A stretch of DNA of 61,894 nucleotides from an uncultured Rhodospirillaceae bacterium (GCA_903924765.1 CAIYCT010000009.1:1-61894); one strand, 5' to 3'. Shown: positions 1 to 9,219, numbered from the stretch's first letter. The notes: generated from the sequence alone by a model not told the origin. Program-made: numbers and translations.

Positions 1-1
1 G

Positions 2-979
2 TCGTTCAACACCACCACATCCATGGGCCGGTTGACGCTCAACATCCTGCTCAGCTTCGCCCAGTTCGAGCGCGAGGTGATCGGCGAGCGCATCCGCGAC
101 AAGTTTGCTGCGTCACGGCGCAAGGGCATGTGGATGGGCGGGGTGCCGCCACTCGGCTACGACGTGGTCGCCCGCAAGCTGGTGGTTAACGAAACTGAAT
201 CCGATCTTGTGCGGCACATCTTCGACCGCTTTCTCAAGGTCGGATCCGCCACCCTGCTGGTGAGAGAATTGAACGAGGCCGGTTATCGAACCAAGTCCTG
301 GGTCACCCAGGACGGCAAGAACCGGCAGGGAGCGCTCTTTACCAAGAACTTCCTCTACAAGATGCTTGGTAACCGGGTCTATCTCGGCGAGGCCGTCCAT
401 AAGGGAGAGGCCTACGCCGGCGACCACGAGGCCATCATTGACCGCACCACCTGGGACCGTGTCGAGGCGATCAAGACTGACAACGCCCCTCGCAAGCGGG
501 CCAACATGGCGCGTGCTACCACACCCGCACCGCTCAAGGGCTTGGTAATCTGTGCCCATTGCGGCCGGTCGATGACGCCTAGCCACACCCGCAAGAAAGG
601 GCGGCTCTACCGGTACTATACCTGCATGAAGGCGATCAACGCCGGCCACCAGTCCTGCCCGGTGCGAAGCATTGCCGCGGGGGAGATCGAGTCGGCGGTG
701 ATTGGTCAGGTCCGAGCCTTGCTACGCGCCCCTGAGATCCGTGCTCGGGCGGAACGGATGGCGCCGCAACTGGCCCCCGCCGACCTCCATGCCGCCCTCG
801 ACCGCTTCGACACGGTATGGGATGAGCTTTTCCCCGCCGAACAGGCTCGCCTCCTCCAACTGCTGGTGGAGCGGGTTAGCATTTCGCCCGACGGGGCAGA
901 CTTGCGCCTACGCGCGGAGGGACTGGCCAGCGTGGTTGCCGACATCACGGCCCAAGCCAGTGAACGGAGCGCGGCATGA
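2..979 (+). CDS. Large serine recombinase (partial, 5' end outside window)
   Basis: The frame is already open at base 2, so the start and most of the catalytic resolvase domain, including the active serine, lie upstream. What is visible begins with the end of the catalytic domain and its long helix (the SMGRLTLNILLSFAQFERE region). A recombinase domain follows (PPLGYD onward). Next is a zinc-ribbon with Cys-x2-Cys (CAHCG) and a second Cys pair further on. The C-terminal tail is short and helical. Such proteins integrate and excise phages and mobile islands by cutting DNA with a serine. The stop codon overlaps the next start by four bases, implying coupled translation. An internal ATG at 23 is not a credible start because the conserved domain continues through it. 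Confidence 0.93.
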   Translation, partial: SFNTTTSMGRLTLNILLSFAQFEREVIGERIRDKFAASRRKGMWMGGVPPLGYDVVARKLVVNETESDLVRHIFDRFLKVGSATLLVRELNEAGYRTKSWVTQDGKNRQGALFTKNFLYKMLGNRVYLGEAVHKGEAYAGDHEAIIDRTTWDRVEAIKTDNAPRKRANMARATTPAPLKGLVICAHCGRSMTPSHTRKKGRLYRYYTCMKAINAGHQSCPVRSIAAGEIESAVIGQVRALLRAPEIRARAERMAPQLAPADLHAALDRFDTVWDELFPAEQARLLQLLVERVSISPDGADLRLRAEGLASVVADITAQASERSAA

Positions 980-1374
980 GCGGCGTTAGCATCAACACCT
1001 TCACCGTCCGGGTGCCGCTGAAGCTGAAGCGATATGGCGGCCGCAAGTTGGTCATCGTGCCTGATGGGGGCGGGATTCCTGAGCGGCCCAGTGCCAGACC
1101 GGACGACACCCTGATGAAGGCTCTGGCTCGCGCTCATCGCTGGAAGCGCATGCTGGAAGCCGGGCAGGTGGCATCCCTGAACGAATTGTCCGAAGCCGAG
1201 AAGATCAATCCGTCCTATCTGTCCCGCATCTACCGCCTGACCCTGCTGGCTCCCGATATCGTCGAGGCCATACTTGATGGCCGCCAGCCGCGCACCCTGC
1301 AACTGGCTGATTTAATGGGCGAATTGCCGGTGGAGTGGGCTCGCCAAAGAGAAATTATTTTCTCTCAGATTTGA
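976..1374 (+). CDS. Small recombinase-partner protein with a KorB/ParB-like HTH
   Basis: This 132-residue protein overlaps the recombinase stop by an ATGA junction, so the two are probably translated together. The central part (about residues 45-110) has the pattern of a ParB/KorB-like helix-turn-helix: a helix after ASLNELSEAE, then INPSYLSRIYRLTLLAPDIV, and a segment ending in LQLADLM. Proteins of this kind often sit directly behind serine recombinases in alphaproteobacterial prophages and islands. A role as recombination directionality factor or DNA-binding accessory is plausible but is inference from position only. No enzyme motif is seen. Confidence 0.7.
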   Translation: MSGVSINTFTVRVPLKLKRYGGRKLVIVPDGGGIPERPSARPDDTLMKALARAHRWKRMLEAGQVASLNELSEAEKINPSYLSRIYRLTLLAPDIVEAILDGRQPRTLQLADLMGELPVEWARQREIIFSQI

Positions 1375-1539
1375 CTGTGACCGCTACTGTCACCATCCCC
1401 CTGCTTATTCATGATGAGAATACCAAAACTGCATTCTGTGGGCGCCCCCTACCTTCGGTAGAATTCTCTCTGAATCAGCTGGCCATCTTGAAAAATTTTG
1501 AATATTCTACTCCATGCTCTGCACTGGAGAAAATCGGCT

Positions 1540-1719
1540 ATGCCCGAAGATGAGATCATGACCGTTCGCAGTGTGGCGGATTTCCTCAAGGTCACTGAAC
1601 GAACGATCTATCGTTTGGCGGCAGAGGCGCAAATTCCGTCTTTTAAGGTCGGGGGATCGTGGCGGTTTCGCCGCTCAGATCTTGAAGAATGGATGGCAAA
1701 GCAGGCTGACCGCTCGTAG
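1540..1719 (+). CDS. Excisionase-family helix-turn-helix protein
   Basis: A 59-residue protein with the MerR/excisionase-type winged helix: VADFLKVTERTIYRL forms the HTH and FKVGGSWRFRRSDLEEWM the wing and following helix. I chose the ATG at 1540 because it is preceded by a GGAG sequence at good spacing; the frame is open further upstream, but the additional residues (HALHWRKS) do not look like part of the domain. It lies about 40 bases upstream of the defence operon in the same orientation. It may be the excision factor of the island or a repressor of the defence genes; the sequence cannot decide which. It is unlikely to be part of the enzymatic machinery. Confidence 0.8.
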   Translation: MPEDEIMTVRSVADFLKVTERTIYRLAAEAQIPSFKVGGSWRFRRSDLEEWMAKQADRS

Positions 1720-1757
1720 GGACGTATTCCCGACCGAGGATTAAGGGGGGATGAAGA

Positions 1758-4508
1758 ATGTTGGGTCTGGAGCTGCGCGAAGAATTCCGAGGTAAGCGCC
1801 TCAAGGGAACGGCCATTGAGCTATCGAATGAAGCCAACACGGGCGCGACCCAGATCGCGGCTAAAGAATTTCTCCAGATCACCTACCCGACGCACGACCT
1901 GCTGAAAGGTATTGAAGCGGTTGGCCCGAATCAGGGCCGTCCGGTGGTAGTGATTGGCGAGCGTGGCCTTGGTAAGTCTCACTTGATGGCGGTGCTATAC
2001 CACGCGGTGAACGACGCGACCTCGACTGGCAATTGGCTGAACTCCTGGGCCTCCATGCTAGGCGACCCGCAGATCGGCAAGATTGGCCTACGCTCCGGAA
2101 TGGAGGTGATCGGCGAGAGCCTTCACCGGCAACGCTACAAGTTCCTGTGGGACTTGTTGTTCGAGCGCCATCCCTACGGCACCTACATCAAGGGCAAATG
2201 GGAAGGCATGGGTGCGGCCAAGACCGACATCCCTTCCGACAAGCTGATTCTTGAGCTGCTGGAGAACAAGCCGACTATGCTGCTTCTGGACGAATTCCAG
2301 ACGTGGTACGACGGCCTGACCAACACGAAGCAATACCCTTGGAAGAACTGGGCGTTTAATTTCATCCAGATCCTTTCTGAGATTGCAAAGGAACGACCTG
2401 ACTTATTGGTGCTGGTGATTTCGGTGCGCAACGGGGGCAGCGATGCCTACCAACAGGTGCATCGCGTCAATCCGGTTGCCATTGACTTCAAAGCGGGCGG
2501 TAACGCAGAGCGCATCCAGCAGGATCGTCGCCGGATGTTGCTGCATCGCCTCTTCGATAATCGACTGCAGATCGCGAATGGCACGATTGAGGCGTTGGTC
2601 GCTCAGCACGTAACGGAGTACTTCCGCTTGCTCGCTGTTCCTCCCGCCGAGCAGGATCGGAAACGCAGTGAATTCATCGAGTCCTGGCCCTACGCCCCGC
2701 ATTTGCTGCGTCTTCTCGAAGAGCAGGTGCTGATCGCAACTGACGCGCAGGAAACGCGCGACATGATTCGCATCCTGGCCAACCTCTACAAGAGCCGTGG
2801 CGAGGTCGCTCCGGTGCTTACGGCCGCAGACTTCCGTCTGAATGACGATGCGTCAGGCATCGCTGCCCTGCTCGATTCCGTGTCTAATGAGCATCACCGC
2901 ACGTTGCGTGCGAAAGCACAGCAGAACATCATTTCGGTTACTGAGGCGGTTTCCGGCCACGCAACCCATGCCCCGCACCTTCAGGAAATCGTAGGCGCAT
3001 TGTGGCTGCGCTCGATTGCCGTCGGCAACCTGGCTGGCGCCGAGCCCGCGATTCTGCAGGTTGATATCACGCGGAACAAGCCCATCGACGATAATGCATT
3101 CCAAGTCGAACTGGCGACCATCGTTGAAAACAGCTTCAACATCCACCAGGAAGGCCCCCGATTGGTTTTCCGCGAGGAAGAGAATCCGCGGGCCAAGCTG
3201 ATGGCCTGCGCGCGCAACGACAAGCTGTTCGCCGATGGTTCCGACCAGATCCAACTTGCCAAGCAGGTTCGCTATGTGATCAGCGGTACCGACGAGGTCG
3301 CGAAGACATTCCGTGTGATCGCGTTACCGCAATCCTGGCAGACTGACCCGTGGTCAACACTCGACGAAGCCGAGCATCCAGATCGATGGGATGACCGTCT
3401 GCCCATCCTGGTGCTACCGGAAGAACCCGACAACATCGACCAGCGCCTTGGCCGCTGGCTCAAGGATCACTTGCAGAAGCGCCGCAACACCATACGATTC
3501 CTGTTGCCGCGATCCGGCTCGTCGAATGCATTCCAGGATCGTGATCTGCTGATCCTGGCGCGCGCCGAGATGAAGGCGCAGGAGTGGAGCGGCCAGAATC
3601 CTGAGTACAAGAAGCTGCACACCGAATTCCAGGGGGCGTTGCGCGATAATCTGAAGAAGCGCTTCGATCGCTTTTCCGTGCTGCATCGCTGGAATTTTGC
3701 CGATCCGAACCAGTGCATGTTCAGCGTCGAGAGCCTGAAGAAGCAAGGCGCGCAAATTCCCGAAGGCATCGAAGAGGCGTTGACCACTGACCTGTTCGTT
3801 CCCGAGGACTTTGAAGACCTCGTGCGGGAAGCAGCCGCCGAAAACTCGGCCGTAGGCAAGCTGCTGCGCGAGCTTCAGGAGCCTCGTCCGGCGGGTCAGG
3901 ACTGCATCCCCTGGCTTGGCGAAACCGCGATGAAGGAGCGCATCTTGCGCCTGTGCGCGCGGGGCAAAATCGCCATCAACCTGCGCGGCCTTGAATACAT
4001 CCAGACTCATCCGGGTGAAGACGAGGAAGCGGCGTGGAAACGCCTGCGTCCAAAACTCTCCTATACCGGTCGCCAGCTCGACGAGGTGTTCCTGATGGAA
4101 CCATCGGCGGTGCCGACCACGGGTGGAACCACGCCTCCCGCACCCGCGCCACAAGCACCTGCTGGCGAGGGAGGTGAAGGCTTATTTGGTGACGGAACAT
4201 CGCCGCAGCCAAACCCCAATGGCGGTGACACACCAACCGGGGGCAGCACGCCTCCGTCTGATGGCGGGATCTTCGGTGGTGGGGCCACGGGCGCTGGCGG
4301 CAAGCCTCGCATCCCTCTGAGCAACCCGGCCACCTCGCCGCTGAATCTGATCGGAAAGCTCGAAGGCTGGGGCATCGGCCCCGCCACACTGGTGGCGGAA
4401 GTCGCGATCAAGGTGTCTGCGGCAAATGGCGCCCAGCTCAAGGAACTGCTCAAGAAACTGCCGGACGGCATGACCTTCGAGCTCAGCCTTGAGAAGGAGG
4501 ACAGCTAA
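1758..4508 (+). CDS. DUF499-type AAA+ ATPase (BrxC/PglY-like) of the defence operon
   Basis: This 916-residue protein begins the defence operon. A Walker A motif GERGLGKS lies at residues 67-74, a Walker B MLLLDEF at 174-180, and a sensor-1-like strand ending in SVRNG near 216-226. The overall pattern matches the DUF499/COG1483 family of large ATPases that accompany DNA methyltransferases and PglZ in defence islands, playing the part BrxC/PglY plays in BREX. Residues about 780-850 are a low-complexity Pro/Gly/Thr linker. It is followed by a compact C-terminal domain (GKLEGWGIG to the end), a layout suggesting a tethered interaction module. The stop overlaps the next start by one base (TAATG). 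Assignment to the family is confident; the exact mechanism is unknown. Confidence 0.85.
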   Translation: MLGLELREEFRGKRLKGTAIELSNEANTGATQIAAKEFLQITYPTHDLLKGIEAVGPNQGRPVVVIGERGLGKSHLMAVLYHAVNDATSTGNWLNSWASMLGDPQIGKIGLRSGMEVIGESLHRQRYKFLWDLLFERHPYGTYIKGKWEGMGAAKTDIPSDKLILELLENKPTMLLLDEFQTWYDGLTNTKQYPWKNWAFNFIQILSEIAKERPDLLVLVISVRNGGSDAYQQVHRVNPVAIDFKAGGNAERIQQDRRRMLLHRLFDNRLQIANGTIEALVAQHVTEYFRLLAVPPAEQDRKRSEFIESWPYAPHLLRLLEEQVLIATDAQETRDMIRILANLYKSRGEVAPVLTAADFRLNDDASGIAALLDSVSNEHHRTLRAKAQQNIISVTEAVSGHATHAPHLQEIVGALWLRSIAVGNLAGAEPAILQVDITRNKPIDDNAFQVELATIVENSFNIHQEGPRLVFREEENPRAKLMACARNDKLFADGSDQIQLAKQVRYVISGTDEVAKTFRVIALPQSWQTDPWSTLDEAEHPDRWDDRLPILVLPEEPDNIDQRLGRWLKDHLQKRRNTIRFLLPRSGSSNAFQDRDLLILARAEMKAQEWSGQNPEYKKLHTEFQGALRDNLKKRFDRFSVLHRWNFADPNQCMFSVESLKKQGAQIPEGIEEALTTDLFVPEDFEDLVREAAAENSAVGKLLRELQEPRPAGQDCIPWLGETAMKERILRLCARGKIAINLRGLEYIQTHPGEDEEAAWKRLRPKLSYTGRQLDEVFLMEPSAVPTTGGTTPPAPAPQAPAGEGGEGLFGDGTSPQPNPNGGDTPTGGSTPPSDGGIFGGGATGAGGKPRIPLSNPATSPLNLIGKLEGWGIGPATLVAEVAIKVSAANGAQLKELLKKLPDGMTFELSLEKEDS

Positions 4509-5497
4509 TGGCGCTCGACGCCGGGGTACTGCACAGCCTGACCAAGGGCACCGCCGAGGATGCGTGGCGCGTCATCATCAACAAGGCCGTCGAGATCGCA
4601 TCCAAGTCGCTGGCCGCTGGCAACGCGCCAAGCGAGGTCATCAAGCGAGACCGCGAAATCGGTGCACTCGATCACTTCCTGTCGTCCAGCGGCTGGGACC
4701 TGTGGCAAGCCTTCGGCGACACCGTCGAACGCACCTCGGATCGTCTCGTTCGCTGGTGGTCCGAGCCCTACAGCGCCAAGGCGGTGCTGATTCTCGACGG
4801 CCTGTCGCTGCGTGAATTGCCCTGGCTGCTGCAAGGGGCCAAGGAGCGAGGCTTCACACTCCACGACGTCGCGGCCAACGCCTCCGAGCTGCCCGGTGAA
4901 ACCAACGAATTTGCCCAGGCGCTGGGATTCGGCAGCCGCAGCCAGCTTCAGAACAACGGCGGCGGCCTAGCGCACCGGCTTGTGCCGGCACAGACAGAAT
5001 GTGTCGACATGCCGTGGAGGGATTGCCAGGGGTTGATCAACGGAACCCCCAACTGGGTGTTTTGGCATCACTGGCCCGACAGCAAGGTTCACGATGGCGC
5101 TGGCGCTGGCCAAGGACTCGACACGCTGACCCGCGACGCCGCCGACCAGCTCAGCAGCGATGACTTCTGGGCCTTAGTCGAGCGATTGGCCACCGGGCGG
5201 CGGCTGGTCATCACCTCCGATCATGGCTACGCCGCCACGGGCTACTTCCCGGATGCCGATGGCGAGGTCGGCCAGTTCCTAAAGAAGACCTTCGCCAGCG
5301 GGCGCAGCACCAAGGGCGCCGGAGAGACTGGACCGTTCGTGCCGCCGGTAGCCCTCCAGATCAACAGCCCCCACGGCGCTCACCTCCTGGCCGTTGGCCG
5401 GTGGAAATGGAAAAGCCAGGGCGGCTACCCGACGCTGACGCACGGCGGCCTCTCGCTGCTTGAGGTGCTGTCGCCCTTCGTCGAGCTCACGAAATAA
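4508..5497 (+). CDS. pglZ: Compact PglZ-domain protein (alkaline-phosphatase fold)
   Basis: This 329-residue protein carries the PglZ hallmarks. ILDGLS at about 95-100 has the metal-binding Asp97. A central HHWPDSKVHDG lies at 187-197. SDHGYAATG with Asp238-His239 follows, and the terminal HGGLSLLEVLSPF has His312. PglZ is the signature component of BREX systems and of the Pgl phage-growth-limitation system; it has an alkaline-phosphatase-like metallo-hydrolase fold. Canonical BREX PglZ proteins are roughly twice as long, so this is a minimal version retaining the core and lacking the usual large flanking regions. It starts by one-base overlap with the ATPase stop, and the methyltransferase follows after 12 bases with its own ribosome-binding site (AAGGAA). 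Confidence 0.85.
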   Translation: MALDAGVLHSLTKGTAEDAWRVIINKAVEIASKSLAAGNAPSEVIKRDREIGALDHFLSSSGWDLWQAFGDTVERTSDRLVRWWSEPYSAKAVLILDGLSLRELPWLLQGAKERGFTLHDVAANASELPGETNEFAQALGFGSRSQLQNNGGGLAHRLVPAQTECVDMPWRDCQGLINGTPNWVFWHHWPDSKVHDGAGAGQGLDTLTRDAADQLSSDDFWALVERLATGRRLVITSDHGYAATGYFPDADGEVGQFLKKTFASGRSTKGAGETGPFVPPVALQINSPHGAHLLAVGRWKWKSQGGYPTLTHGGLSLLEVLSPFVELTK

Positions 5498-5509
5498 GGA
5501 ACGCGTCGC

Positions 5510-8500
5510 ATGGCAACCAAGAAAGAACTCCTGGCGCAAGAAGTCGCCAAGGCCGTCGGCGCAGGCAAGATCGTCGCGCTGGAAACCGTTGATTTCAACG
5601 ACCCGAACCGTCCCCTGACCTGTCTGGAGGTGGACTTCCCGATCTTGCCGGTCAATCAGGTGGCGATCATCGAAGGCAATGCGGGCAAGCCAATCTACCA
5701 AATGTCAAAATGGTGGGCGCGGCGTCGTTCCAGCGTATTCCGTGCGATGTTGATCGCGGCAGCCACTAAGGCCCCCGAGGACAAATCGCACGCGGCCAAG
5801 CTGGTGTGGGACAACTACTATGCCAACCACCAGAAGAAAGGCGCATTCAAGCATCTGAAGGTGGCCGACATATTCATGGGCGGCGGCACCACCTTGGTTG
5901 AAGGCTCCCGTCTTGGGATGCAAATGGTCGGCAATGACCTGAACCCGGTCGCGTGGTTCGTGGTCAAGCAGGAACTGGCCAATGTCGATCTGGAAGAGGT
6001 GAAGCGCCTGCTCGCCGACATCGAGGCCGAAGTCAAGCCGCAGATCATGCCGTACTACTATTGCGATGGCCCGAACGGTGAAAAGGGCACATGGACGCAT
6101 GTGCCGACCAAGCGGGTGATGCCTGCCGCCTTCAATCCGCTCACCCTGACCCCAGAGCAGCGGCGCGAGTACACCTACGAAGGCCCCGAGATCATCTACA
6201 CCTTCTGGGCCAAGCACGGCCCCTGCCAAGTGACCGGCTGCGGCCACCGCACGCCGATCATGACCAGCCCGGTGATGGCGGTGAAGACGCTTACTGTCAA
6301 ACATTGGGAGCATTCCTGCAGCAATTGCGGCGAAGAGTTTCACGTCGAGGAAAATGCCGCGCGCATGGCGCCCGATGTGCCGTTGTACGTGGCACCCTCC
6401 GAGTACCCATTCTCCGTGCTCGACCGCAAGAGGGGCGTTGTCTGTCCGCATTGCGGCCACAGCGCGCTCGCGAATCTCGGCAAGGGTAAGAACAAGAAGG
6501 TGGAACTGAGCCTGCTGGTGCATCCGCAGTGGCTGGCGGGTTCGCCCAAGCAGGACGCAAACGGCCAGCCCTACGGCGGCTCGGCACAGAACGATGTGGC
6601 CGCGACCACGCGGTGGGACAGTGAGCGCGCATCCAAGATTCTCCTGTTGGAAGTGCGTGGCACACTGCCGGATGAAGTGACCTGCCCGGAAACGAAGATC
6701 ACCTTCGCGCCGGAAAATGGCACGGTGCCGAAAAAATCCCACTACGCCTGCGCAGCATGCGGCACGGTGCAGGATGTGTTGACCACCATTAAGGCCACCA
6801 GCAAGACGGGGCCGATGGCTGCCTACGCGGTGCAGGGCTACGCGCCCAAGCGCAATGCGGCGGGCAAGCCTTACAGCGGTCGCTTCTTCGCAGCCTACGG
6901 CACAGCGTACGCCCGGCAATACGACACTGCGTTCGCTGAATGGAAAGCGCGCAAGGATACTGACCTCAAGGACTATTGGCCGCGTTCCGAGCTGCCATAT
7001 GGTTTCATGACGCACCACCTACAGGGCGGCGTCCCGAACCACGGCTTCACCCACTGGTGGACTATGTTCAATCCGCGCCAATTACTGGTGCACGCGCAAC
7101 TGCTCAAGGCAATTGTCAACGTCGGGAACTATGACTGGCAGGTGCGAGAGTATGTGCTCGGTGCTTTCCAGAATTTTTTGCGCAATCAAAATTCGCTCGC
7201 GTTCTGGCACATGAAACTCGACAAGTTGGCTCCAGCCATGTCGAACAGCAACTTCCACCCCAAGAATAACGTTGTTGAAGTAGGTGTCTTTCCGCCAATG
7301 GGCTATGGCCCATGGTCGTCCACATTTGAGGTTTTATTCAAAGGTGGGGAGTGGGCGAAAACACCGTGGGAGGCCGTCAGTGCAGAATATCTAAGTCGGC
7401 ACGCACCGAGCATTGCAGGTGAGGTGTCTGGAAAGAGCGAAAAGGTGCATCCCGGCGATCCCTTGCGCGGTGCCGAAACGTATTGTGGCTCGTCCACCGA
7501 TCTGGCCCAGCTTGAAAGCAGCAGCCTCGATCTGGTTATCACCGACCCGCCCTTCGGCGGCCTCCTGCACTACTCGGAACTGGCCGATTTCTTCTATGTC
7601 TGGCTTCGTCTCGTACTCAAAGGAAAATACCCGGATTACTTCAGCGCAGAGTACACGCCCAAGTCTCTGGAGGCCGTCGCCAACCGCGCCCGCGAACCGG
7701 AAGACCCGGACGGCTTCTACCAGCGCCTGCTTACCCAGTGTTGGCGTGAGGCGCATCGCGTGCTCAAGCCCAGCGGCATTCTCGCCTTCACCTTCCACCA
7801 TAGTGAAGACGAGCCATGGGTGGCGGTGCTGGAATCGCTGTTCGACGCTGGGTACTACCTGGAGGCTACGTATCCGATCCGCTCAGATGAAACCAAGGGC
7901 GAAGGGGAGTTTGGTTCCAAGACCATCGAGTACGACATCATCCACGTCTGCCGCAAGCGCACCGAAGAGCCAAAGCCGGTGAGCTGGGGTCGGATGCGCC
8001 GCGAGGTGATGGCCGATGTACGCCAACTGCAGGCGATGCTGGAGAACCACGCCAAGGAAGGTCTGCCTGCGGCGGACATTCAGGTAATCCGGCGCGGCAA
8101 GGCGCTGGAATACTTCTCGCGTCACTACGGCAAGGTCTATGTCGACGAGGGACGCACGATCTCGGTGAAGGATGCGCTGGTCGGCATCAACCAGCTGATC
8201 GACGAGGATGCCGATAAGGGCAAGGAGCCACCGCCGGTCAATGCCGAGCCGATCACGCGCCAGTTCCTGCGCACCTTCGGCAACGGCACAGAGATGAAGC
8301 GTGACCAATTACAGAAGTTCCTCAAGGGCTCGATCACCACGCCCGACGAATTCGAGCAACGCGGCTGGTGTGCGGAAAAAAGCAAGGTCTTCACGCGGGT
8401 GAATCCGCTCGACTTCGCCCGTGAGTGGTCGGGCAAGCACAAGCGCCGTTTGACCTCGGATTTGGATCAGGCGCTGGTGCTCATCGGGGCGTGCTTCGAT

Positions 8501-8713
8501 GGCAGCGGCATCAATGCGTCAGACACGTTGAAGAACGAAAACTTCACCCCCCATGTCGCGCTGAAGCCATTGCTCGAATGGTTGCACAAGAACGGCCCGG
8601 ATCAGGCCAGCCGCAATGCTGCCTCGCGTGCGGTCTCGATCCACAACGCTTGGTTGGCAAGCCAGTCTGGGAAGCCGACGCAAGGCTCGCTGTTCGAGGA
8701 GTACGAGCAATGA
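5510..8713 (+). CDS. DUF1156 / Zn-ribbon adenine-specific DNA methyltransferase
   Basis: A 1067-residue DNA methyltransferase of the DUF1156/COG1743 type. The N-terminus has the DUF1156 pattern (YQMSKWWARRRSSVFRAML, near 63-81). The SAM-binding motif I (DIFMGGGTT) is at 120-128 with NDLNP following. The catalytic DPPF motif is at about 679-682, typical of adenine-N6 methylation. Between these lies a long insert with several Cys-x2-Cys pairs (GPCQVTGCGH, CSNCG, CPHCG, CAACG), consistent with zinc ribbons. The C-terminal third is likely target recognition. It would modify host DNA so that the system spares self. The stop overlaps the next start in an ATGA junction. Order of motifs is I then IV, so it is not circularly permuted. 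Confidence 0.88.
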   Translation: MATKKELLAQEVAKAVGAGKIVALETVDFNDPNRPLTCLEVDFPILPVNQVAIIEGNAGKPIYQMSKWWARRRSSVFRAMLIAAATKAPEDKSHAAKLVWDNYYANHQKKGAFKHLKVADIFMGGGTTLVEGSRLGMQMVGNDLNPVAWFVVKQELANVDLEEVKRLLADIEAEVKPQIMPYYYCDGPNGEKGTWTHVPTKRVMPAAFNPLTLTPEQRREYTYEGPEIIYTFWAKHGPCQVTGCGHRTPIMTSPVMAVKTLTVKHWEHSCSNCGEEFHVEENAARMAPDVPLYVAPSEYPFSVLDRKRGVVCPHCGHSALANLGKGKNKKVELSLLVHPQWLAGSPKQDANGQPYGGSAQNDVAATTRWDSERASKILLLEVRGTLPDEVTCPETKITFAPENGTVPKKSHYACAACGTVQDVLTTIKATSKTGPMAAYAVQGYAPKRNAAGKPYSGRFFAAYGTAYARQYDTAFAEWKARKDTDLKDYWPRSELPYGFMTHHLQGGVPNHGFTHWWTMFNPRQLLVHAQLLKAIVNVGNYDWQVREYVLGAFQNFLRNQNSLAFWHMKLDKLAPAMSNSNFHPKNNVVEVGVFPPMGYGPWSSTFEVLFKGGEWAKTPWEAVSAEYLSRHAPSIAGEVSGKSEKVHPGDPLRGAETYCGSSTDLAQLESSSLDLVITDPPFGGLLHYSELADFFYVWLRLVLKGKYPDYFSAEYTPKSLEAVANRAREPEDPDGFYQRLLTQCWREAHRVLKPSGILAFTFHHSEDEPWVAVLESLFDAGYYLEATYPIRSDETKGEGEFGSKTIEYDIIHVCRKRTEEPKPVSWGRMRREVMADVRQLQAMLENHAKEGLPAADIQVIRRGKALEYFSRHYGKVYVDEGRTISVKDALVGINQLIDEDADKGKEPPPVNAEPITRQFLRTFGNGTEMKRDQLQKFLKGSITTPDEFEQRGWCAEKSKVFTRVNPLDFAREWSGKHKRRLTSDLDQALVLIGACFDGSGINASDTLKNENFTPHVALKPLLEWLHKNGPDQASRNAASRAVSIHNAWLASQSGKPTQGSLFEEYEQ

Positions 8714-9210
8714 AGCAACTGCTCGACACGGTGTGGCAGCGGCGCGGGACCAGCTGGATTTGGGACGAGGAAGCGCGCAATCAGATATGCGTTGCCGGCG
8801 AAGTCTGGAGTCTTCGCCGGTTCCTGCAGGCGGTGGGAAATTGGCCCGACGACCTGCCAAGCAACAGCAGCAACACGCTGGTGGTCGCGGGCCTCGAAGG
8901 CTGTCTCGACTTATTGACGCCAGAGGATGCTGAAGCGTGGCTAGGCGACGTGACAAAGCAGGCGATCCTGTCGTTCCAGGATGCCTATGACGGGCAGGCG
9001 GCGCTGATTTTCTGGCTGCCCTCCGGTCAGGGGCGCATCAAGTTTCATCCCGCCACGGACTCCATCGAGTGGCGCTGTGCGGCGCCACACAGTGACAACC
9101 TGCTTGCCTTCGGCCGCATTTTGTGGGGCGAGGCAAACGAGTATCCGCAGGATATTCTTCTGCGCGAGGGCGGCAAGCCTGCAGGTCTGTTCCACCTGAG
9201 AATTACCTGA
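8710..9210 (+). CDS. Uncharacterised 166-residue defence-operon protein
   Basis: I chose the ATG at 8710, which overlaps the methyltransferase stop by four bases; the longer open frame upstream lies wholly inside the methyltransferase gene. The protein is acidic and Trp-rich (WQRRGTSWIW, FWLPSGQGRIKFH, IEWRC) with no Walker A motif, Cys cluster or membrane segment. It has a regular alternation of short strands and helices and no obvious active site. Position between methyltransferase and helicase suggests an adaptor or small subunit. In BREX type 3 a small protein, BrxF, accompanies the ATPase, and a DUF3780 protein accompanies the DUF499/DUF1156 pair in other islands. I cannot show that this is either. 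Expression is almost certainly coupled to its neighbours. Confidence 0.75.
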   Translation: MKQLLDTVWQRRGTSWIWDEEARNQICVAGEVWSLRRFLQAVGNWPDDLPSNSSNTLVVAGLEGCLDLLTPEDAEAWLGDVTKQAILSFQDAYDGQAALIFWLPSGQGRIKFHPATDSIEWRCAAPHSDNLLAFGRILWGEANEYPQDILLREGGKPAGLFHLRIT

Positions 9211-9219
9211 GGTCAACGC

